From positions 3,285,406-3,349,405 of the forward strand of contig NZ_SJPI01000001.1 of NCBI RefSeq assembly GCF_007859865.1: DNA of 64,000 nucleotides, read 5' to 3'. The notes beneath the pieces are model-generated. The model worked only from the letters and a program-made list of their open reading frames with translations, was not told the origin of the DNA and did not search any database. A program made the translations under genes and the position numbers. Origin of the DNA: Rubripirellula amarantea. Its GTDB lineage: Bacteria; Planctomycetota; Planctomycetia; Pirellulales; Pirellulaceae. Positions 1 to 7,573 of the stretch are shown here, piece by piece (within the stretch, counting starts at the first letter, position 1; every line of letters starts with the position of its first letter).

Positions 1-2
1 AG

Positions 3-80
3 TACCGTCGCAACCGTGTTCCGCATAGTCACGTCTTGCAGATCGAAGCACTCATTGCCGACGCGAAGCAACGACAATAA
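3..80 (+). CDS. C-terminal end of a gene cut by the window edge
   Basis: An open frame runs in from the left edge and stops at a TAA at 78-80. It reads 25 residues, beginning YRRNRVPHSHVLQIEA and ending in a charged ADAKQRQ tail. The other two forward frames give either an early stop (frame 2) or run on through the terminator-like hairpin that follows. The piece is too short to assign a family. It is called a gene end only because the stop sits directly before the hairpin at 76-103. Confidence 0.4.
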   Translation, partial: YRRNRVPHSHVLQIEALIADAKQRQ

Positions 81-103
81 AAAAAGGCCGGTGGAAACCG
101 ACC
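76..103 (-). terminator. Rho-independent terminator for the 116-residue protein gene
   Basis: An imperfect hairpin (arms 86-92 and 97-103, one mismatch, GGAA loop) is flanked on the left by an A run at 78-85. On the minus strand this reads as a stem followed by a run of T, the usual form of an intrinsic terminator, downstream of the minus-strand gene ending at 180. It may also lie at the end of the plus-strand gene that stops at 80. Confidence 0.6.
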
Positions 104-179
104 TGGCATATTTCGTTTGCTCATTGCTATTCGATGGGGCTGCATTATCCAAATGCTGCATCATTTAGATTCCGCAACA

Positions 180-530
180 TCAGACCACTGGGCGATAGCC
201 GTAGGCGTGCCGGATGTAGGCCCGGTCTGCTTCGTAGTCACCGTCGTAGTCATTGCGTAATTTTGTATCGAGTTCGTCATTCCACTTTGGATAGGACGAA
301 TGGTATCGCTGTTGCGCGGTGTAACCAAAGCGGAAAGCTTGTTCTCGATTTTCAAAGGCATCGTCCGATCCAGCCATTTGCTTAAGCGTATCGTCGACAT
401 CTTGATTCATGTCTCGAGCGGTATCCGAACCAAAGTCAGCCTTCGTTTGTTCCCAGTCGTTCGCAAACGCCTTCTTGATCCGTTCCCAAGTACTCAAGTC
501 ATCTTCGGTGTAATAGTTAGTCTTACTCAT
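180..530 (-). CDS. Small acidic hypothetical protein, likely stress-related
   Basis: The gene encodes 116 residues with no signal peptide and no membrane segment. It is hydrophilic and acidic, rich in Asp, Tyr and Trp, with a Trp-Glu-x-x-Lys start (WERIKKAFANDWEQTKADFG) that resembles small uncharacterised proteins often annotated near stress genes. I do not recognise a named domain. The ATG at 530 is preceded by AGGAG-like sequence (reading AAAGGAGAAGGCG), a good ribosome binding site. A near-perfect sigma-54 promoter at 662-648 lies 118 bases upstream in the short gap behind the previous gene, and a terminator follows at 76-103, so it appears to be a single-gene unit. Function is unknown; a role in stress is inferred only from the promoter type it shares with Dps, Hsp20 and others here. 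Confidence 0.8.
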   Translation of the reverse strand: MSKTNYYTEDDLSTWERIKKAFANDWEQTKADFGSDTARDMNQDVDDTLKQMAGSDDAFENREQAFRFGYTAQQRYHSSYPKWNDELDTKLRNDYDGDYEADRAYIRHAYGYRPVV

Positions 531-647
531 CGCCTTCTCCTTTGATTGTTTCTCGCGCCGATCGAACGTGACGACCGCTCAGGAATCGGAGTGCGAGTCA
601 GTTACTGAGGAAGCGTGTTCCCCAAGTTGATTCGAAAGTGCTAGGTC

Positions 648-662
648 GCAACTGGTGTGCCA
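648..662 (-). promoter_or_regulatory. Sigma-54 -24/-12 promoter
   Basis: On the minus strand the sequence is TGGCACACCAGTTGC: -24 TGGCAC, five bases, -12 TTGC, with GG-N10-GC spacing. It matches the RpoN consensus TGGCAC-N5-TTGC fully and points to the gene starting at 530. Confidence 0.75.
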
Positions 663-682
663 ACGGCGATCGCAATGAAGGC

Positions 683-1300
683 TTAATTCGCTCGCATTCG
701 TTCTTGGACCATTTCATTCAGTCGAACAAGGCATCGTTGTGCGAACTGTTTTTGCAAGCGGCGGCCAAGCAATTGAAAACCCCAGCGATAGAATACGTTG
801 GGAATGCGGTCGTACTTTGAATACGAATCCATTTGGAATTGAATGCGTCCGGTTGGTTGATGTTTGACCAATAGATATTGCATTTCACCAATTTCCCAAT
901 GGTCTTGGAGAGTGCGATATGCGTAACCAAATCTATTCGTCTTAGTGCCATCTTTCGTGGTTTGTTCGTCGTCGATCACTTTTGACACTCGCACACCAAA
1001 TGTAAATCGTATTCCCAGAAACTTGGCTTCAAGGACCATGTTGCGACCCTGCAACGAATCCTCCTGATTGAAGTAGCCAACAATCCGTGACGGATCCGGG
1101 AACTGGTACGCGACTAGGATCTCTCGCGCGATTTGGTAGGGACCATCGGGTTGTGGTGGGCCAGGCGATTCAGAAGGAAGATCGCAGTCATAGTGGTCGA
1201 CATTCCAGCCCGGTTGCCCTTCGACGTACTCACTGGCGTCGTAATTGTAGGGCAAGGCATCAAGTTCACTCAGTCTCGTTTTCCACCAAGGGTCATTCAC
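683..1300 (-). CDS. DUF1990-like protein
   Basis: With a GTG start at 1300 the product is 205 residues. The C-terminal half carries the pattern of the DUF1990 family: NRFGYAYRTLQDHWEIGEM resembles the family's GYAYGTLPGHPERGE block, followed by a C-terminal stretch rich in Arg and Gln. The family is uncharacterised. The GTG start overlaps the stop of the preceding gene (GTGAATGA), which indicates translational coupling; an upstream TTG at 1360 would give 225 residues but a 68-base overlap. The N-terminus (PWWKTRLSELDALPYNY) has no signal peptide. The gene sits directly downstream of another protein of similar plan on the same strand, so the two may act together or derive from one duplicated unit. 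Confidence 0.7.
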   Translation of the reverse strand: MNDPWWKTRLSELDALPYNYDASEYVEGQPGWNVDHYDCDLPSESPGPPQPDGPYQIAREILVAYQFPDPSRIVGYFNQEDSLQGRNMVLEAKFLGIRFTFGVRVSKVIDDEQTTKDGTKTNRFGYAYRTLQDHWEIGEMQYLLVKHQPTGRIQFQMDSYSKYDRIPNVFYRWGFQLLGRRLQKQFAQRCLVRLNEMVQERMRAN

Positions 1301-2003
1301 CGCACATTCCCAGTTTGCTTGCCTCTCCGAGACAAATGGTCGAGATATGAAGCGGCCCAATCACATTCTTGCCAGTAACCGCGGCAATCTTCAAACAGTA
1401 GTGACGCCACATTTTAGTTTGCATTTTTTCGGTGATCTTTAAGCCTGAATAAGTGAACCAAACCATGGGGCCCGCCGACGCAGCCCATGATTCAATCCGA
1501 AATTCGATCGTGTCCTTAACGGGGTTTGCCGAGAAGCGAATGAATCCGGCTTCGAGGTGTCCATCGAGCGTTATAAATGTAAACGAACGTTCATCGATAG
1601 CGATCGTTTCGACGGGGCCATCCCAAGGTCCGGAAATTGAGATGTGGTAACGATCTCCAACCGCCATCTGGCCTTCTTCACCCCGAGTCTTATTGAACTC
1701 AGCAAGTCGAGGATCACAATACCGACCCGGGAAAGCTTGCACGTTAGCAATGATCTCCTCAGCAGAACTTTCACTATCAAAAAGCAAGTGGTACTTACGA
1801 TTGAATATTTTGCCTACGCCTGCACTTGGCAATTGAAAGTCAGCGACATCTGGGTCCATCGCAACGACGCGTCGAAGTAGTTCGCATAGATCGGAGACTT
1901 CGTCGCCGGTGCTCTTGTCGCGATAAACCGTTTCGACACCCTCCATCGTTGGCGGCGCGTTGATGAAAACGGTACGAATCCACCCTCTCGCGAAACGTGC
2001 CAA
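1293..2003 (-). CDS. Hypothetical protein, possibly DUF1990/SRPBCC-like
   Basis: The frame encodes up to 236 residues from a TTG at 2003; the first ATG is at 1946 and would give 217 residues. Neither has a clear ribosome binding site, and the frame stays open for about 14 more codons upstream without an ATG, so the start is uncertain. The second half (GDRYHISISGPWDGPVETI, then FTFITLDGHLEAGFIRF) has the layout of DUF1990 or a ligand-binding beta-barrel, with a C-terminal helix rich in Met, Lys and Trp. No signal peptide is seen. It overlaps the next gene by eight bases at GTGAATGA. Possible alternatives are an unrelated lipid- or ligand-binding fold; the call rests on layout and context only. 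Confidence 0.6.
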   Translation of the reverse strand: MARFARGWIRTVFINAPPTMEGVETVYRDKSTGDEVSDLCELLRRVVAMDPDVADFQLPSAGVGKIFNRKYHLLFDSESSAEEIIANVQAFPGRYCDPRLAEFNKTRGEEGQMAVGDRYHISISGPWDGPVETIAIDERSFTFITLDGHLEAGFIRFSANPVKDTIEFRIESWAASAGPMVWFTYSGLKITEKMQTKMWRHYCLKIAAVTGKNVIGPLHISTICLGEASKLGMCGE

Positions 2004-2092
2004 ATAGCGTAGTGAAATTTCAGGATCCTCAAAATTTGGGGGTTAGGGGAGTAGCTTCGGACCGCAAACACGCATGTCGATCACGACAGGAA

Positions 2093-2389
2093 TCAATTGG
2101 CGTTGCGGATCGCTTCGACGAGTTGTTCCTTTTTCATTTTGCTACGCCCACGGATATTCAATTGCGAGGCGCGGTTGCGAAGCTCATCAACCGTGCGGTC
2201 TTCCAACGAGGTGTTCGGATTCCCGGTTCCCTGAGTTGTCTTGTTGGGCGTGCGGCCTTCCTCACGACGTTGTTTATTCACCGTCCTTGCGGCAATCTCC
2301 TGGGCGTCATCTTCAGACTTACCACGATCCAGTTGACTTTCTTTCACGTGTTCGTACTGACGCTCGTCTTTAGGTGTCCATTGAGGCAT
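2093..2389 (-). CDS. Rho termination factor N-terminal domain protein
   Basis: The product has 98 residues. The first half (KDERQYEHVKES, then AQEIAARTVNK) matches a small protein widespread in bacteria and often annotated near stress genes; the last 35 residues (SLEDRTVDELRNRASQLNIRGRSKMKKEQLVEAIR) are a Rho_N/SAP-like helix-extended-helix domain that can bind nucleic acid. The frame is open far upstream, but the ATG at 2389 follows CAGGAG at a good distance and starts exactly where family similarity begins, so it is taken as the start. A sigma-54-type promoter lies at 2551-2537. It is divergent from the DUF4142 gene. The exact role is unknown; RNA or DNA binding under stress is inferred. 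Confidence 0.85.
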   Translation of the reverse strand: MPQWTPKDERQYEHVKESQLDRGKSEDDAQEIAARTVNKQRREEGRTPNKTTQGTGNPNTSLEDRTVDELRNRASQLNIRGRSKMKKEQLVEAIRNAN

Positions 2390-2536
2390 GTTTGTCACTC
2401 CTGAAATGCAAAAGTGGGTTGTCGCTTTGAATAGCTGTCGCTGCGAATGCACCATCGCCCGCTTTCCACCGGATCGTTCCGGTTCGGTTTGCGAACCGTC
2501 GGCTAACGATACTGTGCGAGGGTTGCGTATGGTGAT

Positions 2537-2551
2537 GCGATTGCTGTGCCA
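2537..2551 (-). promoter_or_regulatory. Sigma-54-type promoter (TCGC variant of -12)
   Basis: The minus strand reads TGGCACAGCAATCGC: perfect -24 TGGCAC and -12 TCGC in place of TTGC, with GG-N10-GC spacing. It faces the Rho-N gene starting at 2389. The same core GGCACRGCAAT(C/T)GC recurs at 34577-34563 and 18513-18499. Confidence 0.6.
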
Positions 2552-2589
2552 AAATCCCGAAGCTGGTACTGCGGATCGTGTGGGTGAAT

Positions 2590-2604
2590 TGGAACGACGC
2601 TTGC
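2590..2604 (+). promoter_or_regulatory. Sigma-54-type promoter
   Basis: TGGAACGACGCTTGC has -24 TGGAAC and -12 TTGC with GG-N10-GC spacing, 75 bases before the ATG at 2679. It is divergent from the promoter at 2551-2537, with 38 bases between the two -24 elements. An inverted repeat GGTTCG-N5-CGAACC lies at 2481-2497, about 95 bases upstream. Confidence 0.6.
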
Positions 2605-2678
2605 TGCCCATCTTGCAACGGTTGCAACGCGGCAGTTGCAGCGACTTCCAACTTTTCTTCACCCTTAGGAGAACATTT

Positions 2679-3428
2679 ATGTCCACCATTCGCCTCACGC
2701 TCGCATCACTCGCTATCACTGCTTTCACAGGCTTTTCCGCTGCCCAGGCTCAGGAAGACTCGCCGAACCAGTCGAAATCACTCGACCGTCAATCACAAGT
2801 TGGTCACCCTCATGAAGGCTCGGAAACCAACCAAGGTGATCGGTACGAAGCTCGCCGAGCGTCCACCAATGATGATCGCTCAGAAAATGCTCATCACGAC
2901 TATCTAGCTCAAGGCCCAACCATCGAAGAAGCGATTCTTCAAAAACTAAAGAAGGGAAACGAGGCAGAGATTGAACTGGCAAAGCTGGCGATGAACAAAA
3001 CCGACAACGAGGATGTCCGGCAGCTATGTCAAACCCTGATTCAGGATCATGAGGCCTGCATTGAAAAGATCCAGCAAACGAGTGCCAAAAGAAATGCTCA
3101 AAGTCACATTGAAGCTTCGATGAATCAATCAGCGACCGTGCCGAAGCAACTCTGCCGGATCGCCGAAGTTGCCTGCGAAAACTCATTGATGATGACGAAG
3201 GAAATGCTTAGCAATTACGAAGGCCAAGACTTCAACATGGCATTTCTCGGACAGCAATGCGTGGCACATACGACGATGTTGGCTGAATTGAAGGCAATTG
3301 AAAACACAGGTCCTCAAGAGCTTCAGCCAATCGCCCAAGACGCAATCGGCAAGGTTAAGAAGCATCTGGAACGTTGCAAAGAAATCGCCAAGCAACTCGA
3401 AGACGATCGCGACAAGCCATCGTCATAA
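2679..3428 (+). CDS. DUF4142-like ferritin-fold secreted protein
   Basis: The product has 249 residues. Residues 1-24 form a signal peptide ending in AQA, so the protein is exported. Residues 25-75 are a polar, low-complexity linker rich in Ser, Gln, His and Asn. Residues 80-245 look all-helical with the DUF4142 pattern (GNEAEIELAKLAMNKTDNEDVRQLCQTLIQDHEAC), a ferritin-like four-helix fold of unknown activity. The ORF is open back to 2388, but the ATG at 2679 has TTAGGAGA at good spacing and starts the signal peptide. A sigma-54-type promoter precedes it and a strong terminator follows at 3459-3492. A periplasmic stress role is inferred. Confidence 0.8.
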   Translation: MSTIRLTLASLAITAFTGFSAAQAQEDSPNQSKSLDRQSQVGHPHEGSETNQGDRYEARRASTNDDRSENAHHDYLAQGPTIEEAILQKLKKGNEAEIELAKLAMNKTDNEDVRQLCQTLIQDHEACIEKIQQTSAKRNAQSHIEASMNQSATVPKQLCRIAEVACENSLMMTKEMLSNYEGQDFNMAFLGQQCVAHTTMLAELKAIENTGPQELQPIAQDAIGKVKKHLERCKEIAKQLEDDRDKPSS

Positions 3429-3458
3429 TGCGAGCAACTCGGCATTGCACTAAAAAAG

Positions 3459-3492
3459 AACGTCGCAGCCATGTTGGCTGCGACGTTTTTTT
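3459..3492 (+). terminator. Strong rho-independent terminator
   Basis: Perfect stem CGTCGCAGCC (3461-3470) / GGCTGCGACG (3476-3485) with loop ATGTT, followed by seven T (3486-3492). An A run at the left makes it work on the minus strand as well, serving the convergent alcohol dehydrogenase gene. Confidence 0.9.
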
Positions 3493-3563
3493 AATGCCCT
3501 TCGTTATTTCCTGTAGACGGTGCCCAACGTCGAAGAACTTTGACGATCTGGTGTGTGTCCGTA

Positions 3564-4736
3564 CTAAGGTGTAAGAACAACTTTCACGCAATCATCGCTG
3601 CGGGCATCAAACGTTTCGTAAAGAGATGGCGCATCGTCGAGCGTTCCCCGGTGCGTGATGATAAAGGACGGGTCAATTTCTCCCGCGATTACTTTCTCGA
3701 GCAGCGGTTTCATGTAGTGCTGCATGTGAGTTTGTCCCATTTTCATCGTCAGGCCCTTGTTCATGGCTGCATGCATGGGGACGCCGCTAAGTGGCGCGGT
3801 ATAGACCCCAGGAATTGAGACCGTGCCACCCTTGCGACAACATAGAATCGCTTCCGCTAACGCATAGGGATGGTTCGATGGAACGTGCATCGCCTCACGA
3901 GCGTCGTCTACGAATTCACGGACAACGCCGGCGGAGTGAGCCTCAGCGCCGACGGCATCAATACAGCAGTCGGGACCACGACCTTTCGTCATTTCCATTA
4001 GTCGTTCTTGAACGTCTTCATTCTCGAAGTGAATCGTTTCGGCTTTCCCTTTTGTTCGAGCTAGCTCAAGACGGTTTTCGACCCGGTCAATCGCGATCAC
4101 GCGTCCGGCACCCAGCATCCATGCGCTTTGAATCGCAAACTGTGCCACTGGTCCGCAGCCCCAAACGGCAACGGTGTCGCCCGCTTCGATGCCACAATTC
4201 TCAGCCGCCATATACCCGGTCGGAAAAATATCAGAGAGAAAAAGAACTTGTTCATCGGGTATGCCATCGGGAACCTTCACGGGGCCAACGTCGGCGTAGG
4301 GAACACGAAGGTACTCTGCTTGTCCGCCAGCGTAACCACCCATCATGTGCGAGTATCCGAGCATGCCGGAAGGCGATTGACCAATCGCTTGGCGAGCTTT
4401 TTCCGCGTTACGATTGCTGTTGTCGCATAGCGAAAAGAGGTCGCGATTACAGAAAAAACACGACCCGCAAGCTAGGGTGAACGGCACGACGACACGATCA
4501 CCTTTCATAAGGTTCGTGATTGCCGACCCAACTTCGACCACTTCACCCATGGGTTCATGTCCGACCACGTCACCGGCTTCCATCGTCGGCATGACTCCGT
4601 TGTACAAGTGTAAGTCACTTCCACAAATCGCAGTCGCGGTGATTCGGATGATCGCGTCTCGCGGATCTTCAATCTTCGGATCGTCGACATTGTCGACTCG
4701 CATGTCTCTACGTCCATGCCAACAAACAGCCTTCAT
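3564..4736 (-). CDS. Zinc-dependent alcohol dehydrogenase (formaldehyde/threonine dehydrogenase type)
   Basis: The 390-residue protein is a medium-chain dehydrogenase. The catalytic zinc ligands are visible in [14 protein letters not shown] (Cys) and [12 protein letters not shown] (His, Glu); the structural zinc site is the four-Cys loop [15 protein letters not shown]. The Rossmann NAD(P) site is [22 protein letters not shown]. The insertion [20 protein letters not shown] is typical of the long glutathione-independent formaldehyde dehydrogenase-like branch. The ATG at 4736 is chosen because MKAVCWHG is the family start and is preceded by CGAGG; the open frame runs further to 4787. It probably oxidises an alcohol or aldehyde in the cytoplasm; the substrate cannot be told. 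It lies downstream of the DUF1269-like gene on the same strand behind a hairpin. Confidence 0.9.
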   Translation of the reverse strand: MKAVCWHGRRDMRVDNVDDPKIEDPRDAIIRITATAICGSDLHLYNGVMPTMEAGDVVGHEPMGEVVEVGSAITNLMKGDRVVVPFTLACGSCFFCNRDLFSLCDNSNRNAEKARQAIGQSPSGMLGYSHMMGGYAGGQAEYLRVPYADVGPVKVPDGIPDEQVLFLSDIFPTGYMAAENCGIEAGDTVAVWGCGPVAQFAIQSAWMLGAGRVIAIDRVENRLELARTKGKAETIHFENEDVQERLMEMTKGRGPDCCIDAVGAEAHSAGVVREFVDDAREAMHVPSNHPYALAEAILCCRKGGTVSIPGVYTAPLSGVPMHAAMNKGLTMKMGQTHMQHYMKPLLEKVIAGEIDPSFIITHRGTLDDAPSLYETFDARSDDCVKVVLTP

Positions 4737-4771
4737 CGGTGAGCCTCGTGGGTTCGTGTTACCTAAAAGTT

Positions 4772-4801
4772 GGACGGGGCAAGACACTGCTCACCCCGTC
4801 C
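4772..4801 (-). terminator. Hairpin between stress gene and dehydrogenase
   Basis: Perfect 8-bp inverted repeat GGACGGGG (4772-4779) / CCCCGTCC (4794-4801) with a 14-base loop. On the minus strand it is followed by AACTTTT, a weak T tract, so it may be a leaky terminator or attenuator after the DUF1269-like gene. Confidence 0.45.
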
Positions 4802-4877
4802 TAGAATCGAATCGAAATATGAAAAGCGGTCAGCTTCAGGTCAGTTCATTGAATTACTCATTGAACAGATCGCACTA

Positions 4878-5414
4878 CTACCGAGCGGTCGCGATGCTTT
4901 TGACCGAAACATGTTCTGCACCGGCTTGGTGATAGATTTCCTTGGCTCGATCCGCTTCCTCGTCATTTGCGACGCGAACCGAGATCAAGGCGCGGCCGTC
5001 TTTGAGATGACCTTGGAATTCCTTCGCTTCGTATTCACTAAAGCCCAATCCGATAAGGCCGCCGGTCAGTCCCCCGGCCGCTGAACCGATCGCTGCACCA
5101 CCTAACGCCGCCATGATTGGGCCAGCTGCGATGAATGGTCCCAGTCCTGGAATCGCCAGGGCACCAATGCCGGCAGCCCAACCAAGCGCACCGCCCAGCA
5201 ACAAGCCGCTACCTGCACCCGTGGCTGCGCCTTCGGGTGCCTTGGTATTGCCTTCGACGACAATTTCAGCTCCATCATCGCCGTCAGCCATTACAAAGGA
5301 GATTTCCGATTCGCGGAAACCGGCCGCTCTTAAGCCTTCTGCGATTGCAATGGCGTCGCGACGGTTCGCAGCGATGCAGAAAACAGCTTGGTTATGTTCA
5401 TGTTGAGTGTTCAT
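4878..5414 (-). CDS. General stress protein with glycine-zipper region (DUF1269/DUF3341-like)
   Basis: The product is 178 residues. Residues 8-45 (AVFCIAANRRDAIAIAEGLRAAGFRESEISFVMAD) and 135-178 (ALISVRVANDEEADRAKEIYHQAGAEHVSVKS) form the two halves of a ferredoxin-like fold that senses or binds through a GF-x-x-x-x-IS motif. Between them, residues 58-120 are Gly/Ala-rich hydrophobic (GAATGAGSGLLLGGALGWAAGIGALAIPGLG), a glycine-zipper membrane hairpin. This is the typical plan of the general stress family annotated DUF1269 or heat induced stress protein YflT-like. The ATG at 5414 starts at the family N-terminus; the longer frame to 5462 overlaps nothing but lacks support. It follows the BON lipoprotein gene by 56 bases, so the two are probably one operon. 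Confidence 0.85.
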   Translation of the reverse strand: MNTQHEHNQAVFCIAANRRDAIAIAEGLRAAGFRESEISFVMADGDDGAEIVVEGNTKAPEGAATGAGSGLLLGGALGWAAGIGALAIPGLGPFIAAGPIMAALGGAAIGSAAGGLTGGLIGLGFSEYEAKEFQGHLKDGRALISVRVANDEEADRAKEIYHQAGAEHVSVKSIATAR

Positions 5415-5470
5415 TTCTTTACCTAACGTTTCAAAGGTGTGAATTGGATCTCGAAGTGGCATGGTCTCGT

Positions 5471-5851
5471 TCAGTCCGTTTCCACTTCAAGTTGGTTGTT
5501 GACGTTTCCAGAACCGGCAATTCGTTCCGCGACTTGAACAATCGCATCGCGTTCGGAATCGGAAGCCACTGGACCGCGAAGAACAACTTGTCCACTGTCG
5601 GTGATGATCTTGACGTTGCGACCATTGGTCGAAAGGTCTTCGAGATCTAACACGGCTGATCGAATCGCAGCCACTTGGTCGATGTCATCTGAATCGTTGG
5701 ATTGATCCATTGGCGTTATCGTTGCACCGTCCACATCCCTCGCATTGACCGCAGTGTTGTCGCGATCATCGACAGGAGTGGACGGCGTTTTGGAATCGCA
5801 ACCGGCCACGGTGAAAATCAATCCGCCGACTGCTAACTGCAATATTTTCAT
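5471..5851 (-). CDS. BON-domain lipoprotein
   Basis: The product has 126 residues. Residues 1-18 are a lipoprotein signal peptide with lipobox FTVAGC, then a polar linker, then one BON domain (about 58-126: QVAAIRSAVLDLEDLSTNGRNVKIITDSGQVVLRGPVASDSERDAIVQVAERIAG), an OsmY-like fold found in osmotic-stress periplasmic proteins. The ATG at 5851 is preceded by GAGGAGTTTTGCA, a good ribosome binding site, and begins the signal peptide; the frame is open to 5905. It is placed in the envelope facing the periplasm. It is followed on the same strand by the DUF1269-like gene. Promoter candidates upstream are weak (see 5852-6158). Confidence 0.85.
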   Translation of the reverse strand: MKILQLAVGGLIFTVAGCDSKTPSTPVDDRDNTAVNARDVDGATITPMDQSNDSDDIDQVAAIRSAVLDLEDLSTNGRNVKIITDSGQVVLRGPVASDSERDAIVQVAERIAGSGNVNNQLEVETD

Positions 5852-6158
5852 TGCAAAACTCCTCAGCAAAGGAACCGATGTGGGTTCACGTCGACAGGGA
5901 AGCATTCGAAGGCGTCAGGAAACTTCGAAGCCGCAGAGCGAGCGTGGATTCTTCAATAGAAGAACGCTCATGACGATGCACTTTCTGGACCAAAGCCAAG
6001 CATGAAGTGCAAGCAACCGAGATCAATTGCTTTCGATAGAGTTCAGTTGGCCAGTTCGCTCGATCACTAGCCGAATTGGTCTACGATCAGCCAATGGGTT
6101 GCAACAAGGCATCACGCTTGCCAGACCCTAGACCAGTTTGAATGAACTATTGAATGAA
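5852..6158. other. Intergenic region with only weak promoter candidates
   Basis: No gene is seen in these 307 bases. Two minus-strand sites have GG-N10-GC spacing: TGGTCCAGAAAGTGC at 5992-5978 and TGGCAAGCGTGATGC at 6123-6109. Both miss the TT of the -12 box, so they are much weaker than the other sigma-54 sites in the window. An imperfect direct repeat TGAATGAACTA occurs at 6138-6160 just after the DUF1501 gene. Confidence 0.4.
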
Positions 6159-7571
6159 CTAGGCGATGAGCTTGTCGATTACCTTGCCGCCGAATTGACT
6201 TAGCTGTTTAAAACGACCGGCGTGATAGTAGGTCAGTTTGTTATCGTTGAGTCCGAGGAGGCGTAATAGGGTGACGTGAACATCGCGAATGTGATGCACG
6301 TCTTCAACTGCCGTGGCACCGATTTCGTCTGTCGCGCCGATGGTATGTCCCGCATTGCATCCGCCTCCGGCAAACCACATGGTCATCGCTTTTGAATTAT
6401 GGTCGCGACCGTACGATTGACCGCCGCCTCGAAGGCCATTGTCTGGCGTCCGGCCAAATTCGCCGCACCAAACCACCAAGGTGTCGTCGAGCATCCCTCG
6501 ATCTTTCAAGTCCTCTAGCAAAGCCGCGATGGGTTGATCGACTGATTCGATCAGTGACCCATGTGCCTTTGCGATGTAATCATGACTATCCCAGTTACCG
6601 GCATAGGCCTGAACAAAGCGAACGCCTTTTTCCACAAGTCGACGAGCCAATAAGCACTTGCGACCAAAAGCGTCTGTTTTAGCCTTGCCGATTCCGTAAG
6701 CATCCAGCGTGGTTTGTGATTCGCCTTCAAGATCGAGAACGCCTGGAACTTCCGTTTGCATTTGATAGGCCAATTCGTAGCTCGACAAACGCGCTTCCAA
6801 ATCGCTTCGGCCGGGGCGAGCGGCAAGATGTTGGCGATTAAGTTGATCCAACAAATCCAGGTTCAAGCGTTGACGCGTACTCGAAACGCCTTCGGGAGGA
6901 TTCAAGTTAAGAATAGGGCTACCCTGGGCTCTCAAAGGTGTGCCTTGAAAACCGGCCGGAAGGAATCCATTGGACCAATTGCCAGCTCCGCCCTGCGGGT
7001 AACTGGTTTTCGGCAGCACAACGAAGCCAGGCAAGTTTTCGTTTGACGTGCCCATCCCATAGGTGACCCACGCGCCGATTGCGGGGTCGCCGCCAAATTG
7101 ATTACCCGTGTTGAGCTGGTAGCATGCCGTCGGGTGATTGACCGAATCAACTTGTGCACCGCGAAAGAAGCAGATGTCGTCAACGTGTGATTTTAGGTGC
7201 GACCACTGCGTGCATAGGTCGGCACCGCTTTCGCCAGCTTTGATAAAGTCAAACGGACTCTTCACAAAGTAACGCTTTCCCGACGACATGGCGCTTTCCC
7301 GATCACCGTTCCGAGTGAACACCCGCAAGTGTTGTTTCGTCAGTTCTGGCTTGGGATCAAACGTGTCGATATGCGATGGACCACCTTCCATCATCAAAAA
7401 AATGCAACGTTTGGCTTTGGCGGGGTGATGCAGCTTGGAAGCGGATGCTCGTTGCGAATCCGCACTTTGTAGCAGCGATGAAAACGCAACGGACCCAAGG
7501 CCGGCACCGAGTCCAAACAACGCCTCACGCCGGGTCGGAGTCACGTAGGAAACGCAGTTCTGGTTGTTCAT
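6159..7571 (-). CDS. DUF1501 (sulfatase-like fold) Tat-exported protein
   Basis: The 470-residue protein starts with a twin-arginine signal (TRREALFGLGAGLGSVAFSSLL). The rest matches the planctomycete DUF1501 family: CIFLMMEGGPSHIDTFDPKP near the start, GGDPAIGAWVTYGMG, and WCGEFGRTPDNGLRGGGQSYGRDHN with the conserved GEFGRTP and GRDH motifs of alkaline-phosphatase-superfamily metal sites. It is expected outside the cytoplasm. It starts two bases after the stop of the DUF1549/DUF1553 gene, the standard paired arrangement in planctomycetes. The function of the pair is not established; a role in degradation of polymers with covalently attached or cytochrome-linked components has been suggested from context only. 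Confidence 0.9.
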   Translation of the reverse strand: MNNQNCVSYVTPTRREALFGLGAGLGSVAFSSLLQSADSQRASASKLHHPAKAKRCIFLMMEGGPSHIDTFDPKPELTKQHLRVFTRNGDRESAMSSGKRYFVKSPFDFIKAGESGADLCTQWSHLKSHVDDICFFRGAQVDSVNHPTACYQLNTGNQFGGDPAIGAWVTYGMGTSNENLPGFVVLPKTSYPQGGAGNWSNGFLPAGFQGTPLRAQGSPILNLNPPEGVSSTRQRLNLDLLDQLNRQHLAARPGRSDLEARLSSYELAYQMQTEVPGVLDLEGESQTTLDAYGIGKAKTDAFGRKCLLARRLVEKGVRFVQAYAGNWDSHDYIAKAHGSLIESVDQPIAALLEDLKDRGMLDDTLVVWCGEFGRTPDNGLRGGGQSYGRDHNSKAMTMWFAGGGCNAGHTIGATDEIGATAVEDVHHIRDVHVTLLRLLGLNDNKLTYYHAGRFKQLSQFGGKVIDKLIA

Positions 7572-7573
7572 GT

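Noticed and set aside
1814-2071. 85-residue minus-strand frame overlapping the first DUF1990-like gene
   Set aside because: Out of frame with the supported gene and no homology; at most an earlier start by frameshift, which cannot be shown.
5978-6123. Two GG-N10-GC sites before the BON lipoprotein gene
   Set aside because: Both lack TT in the -12 box; kept as weak candidates in the region note but not called as promoters.
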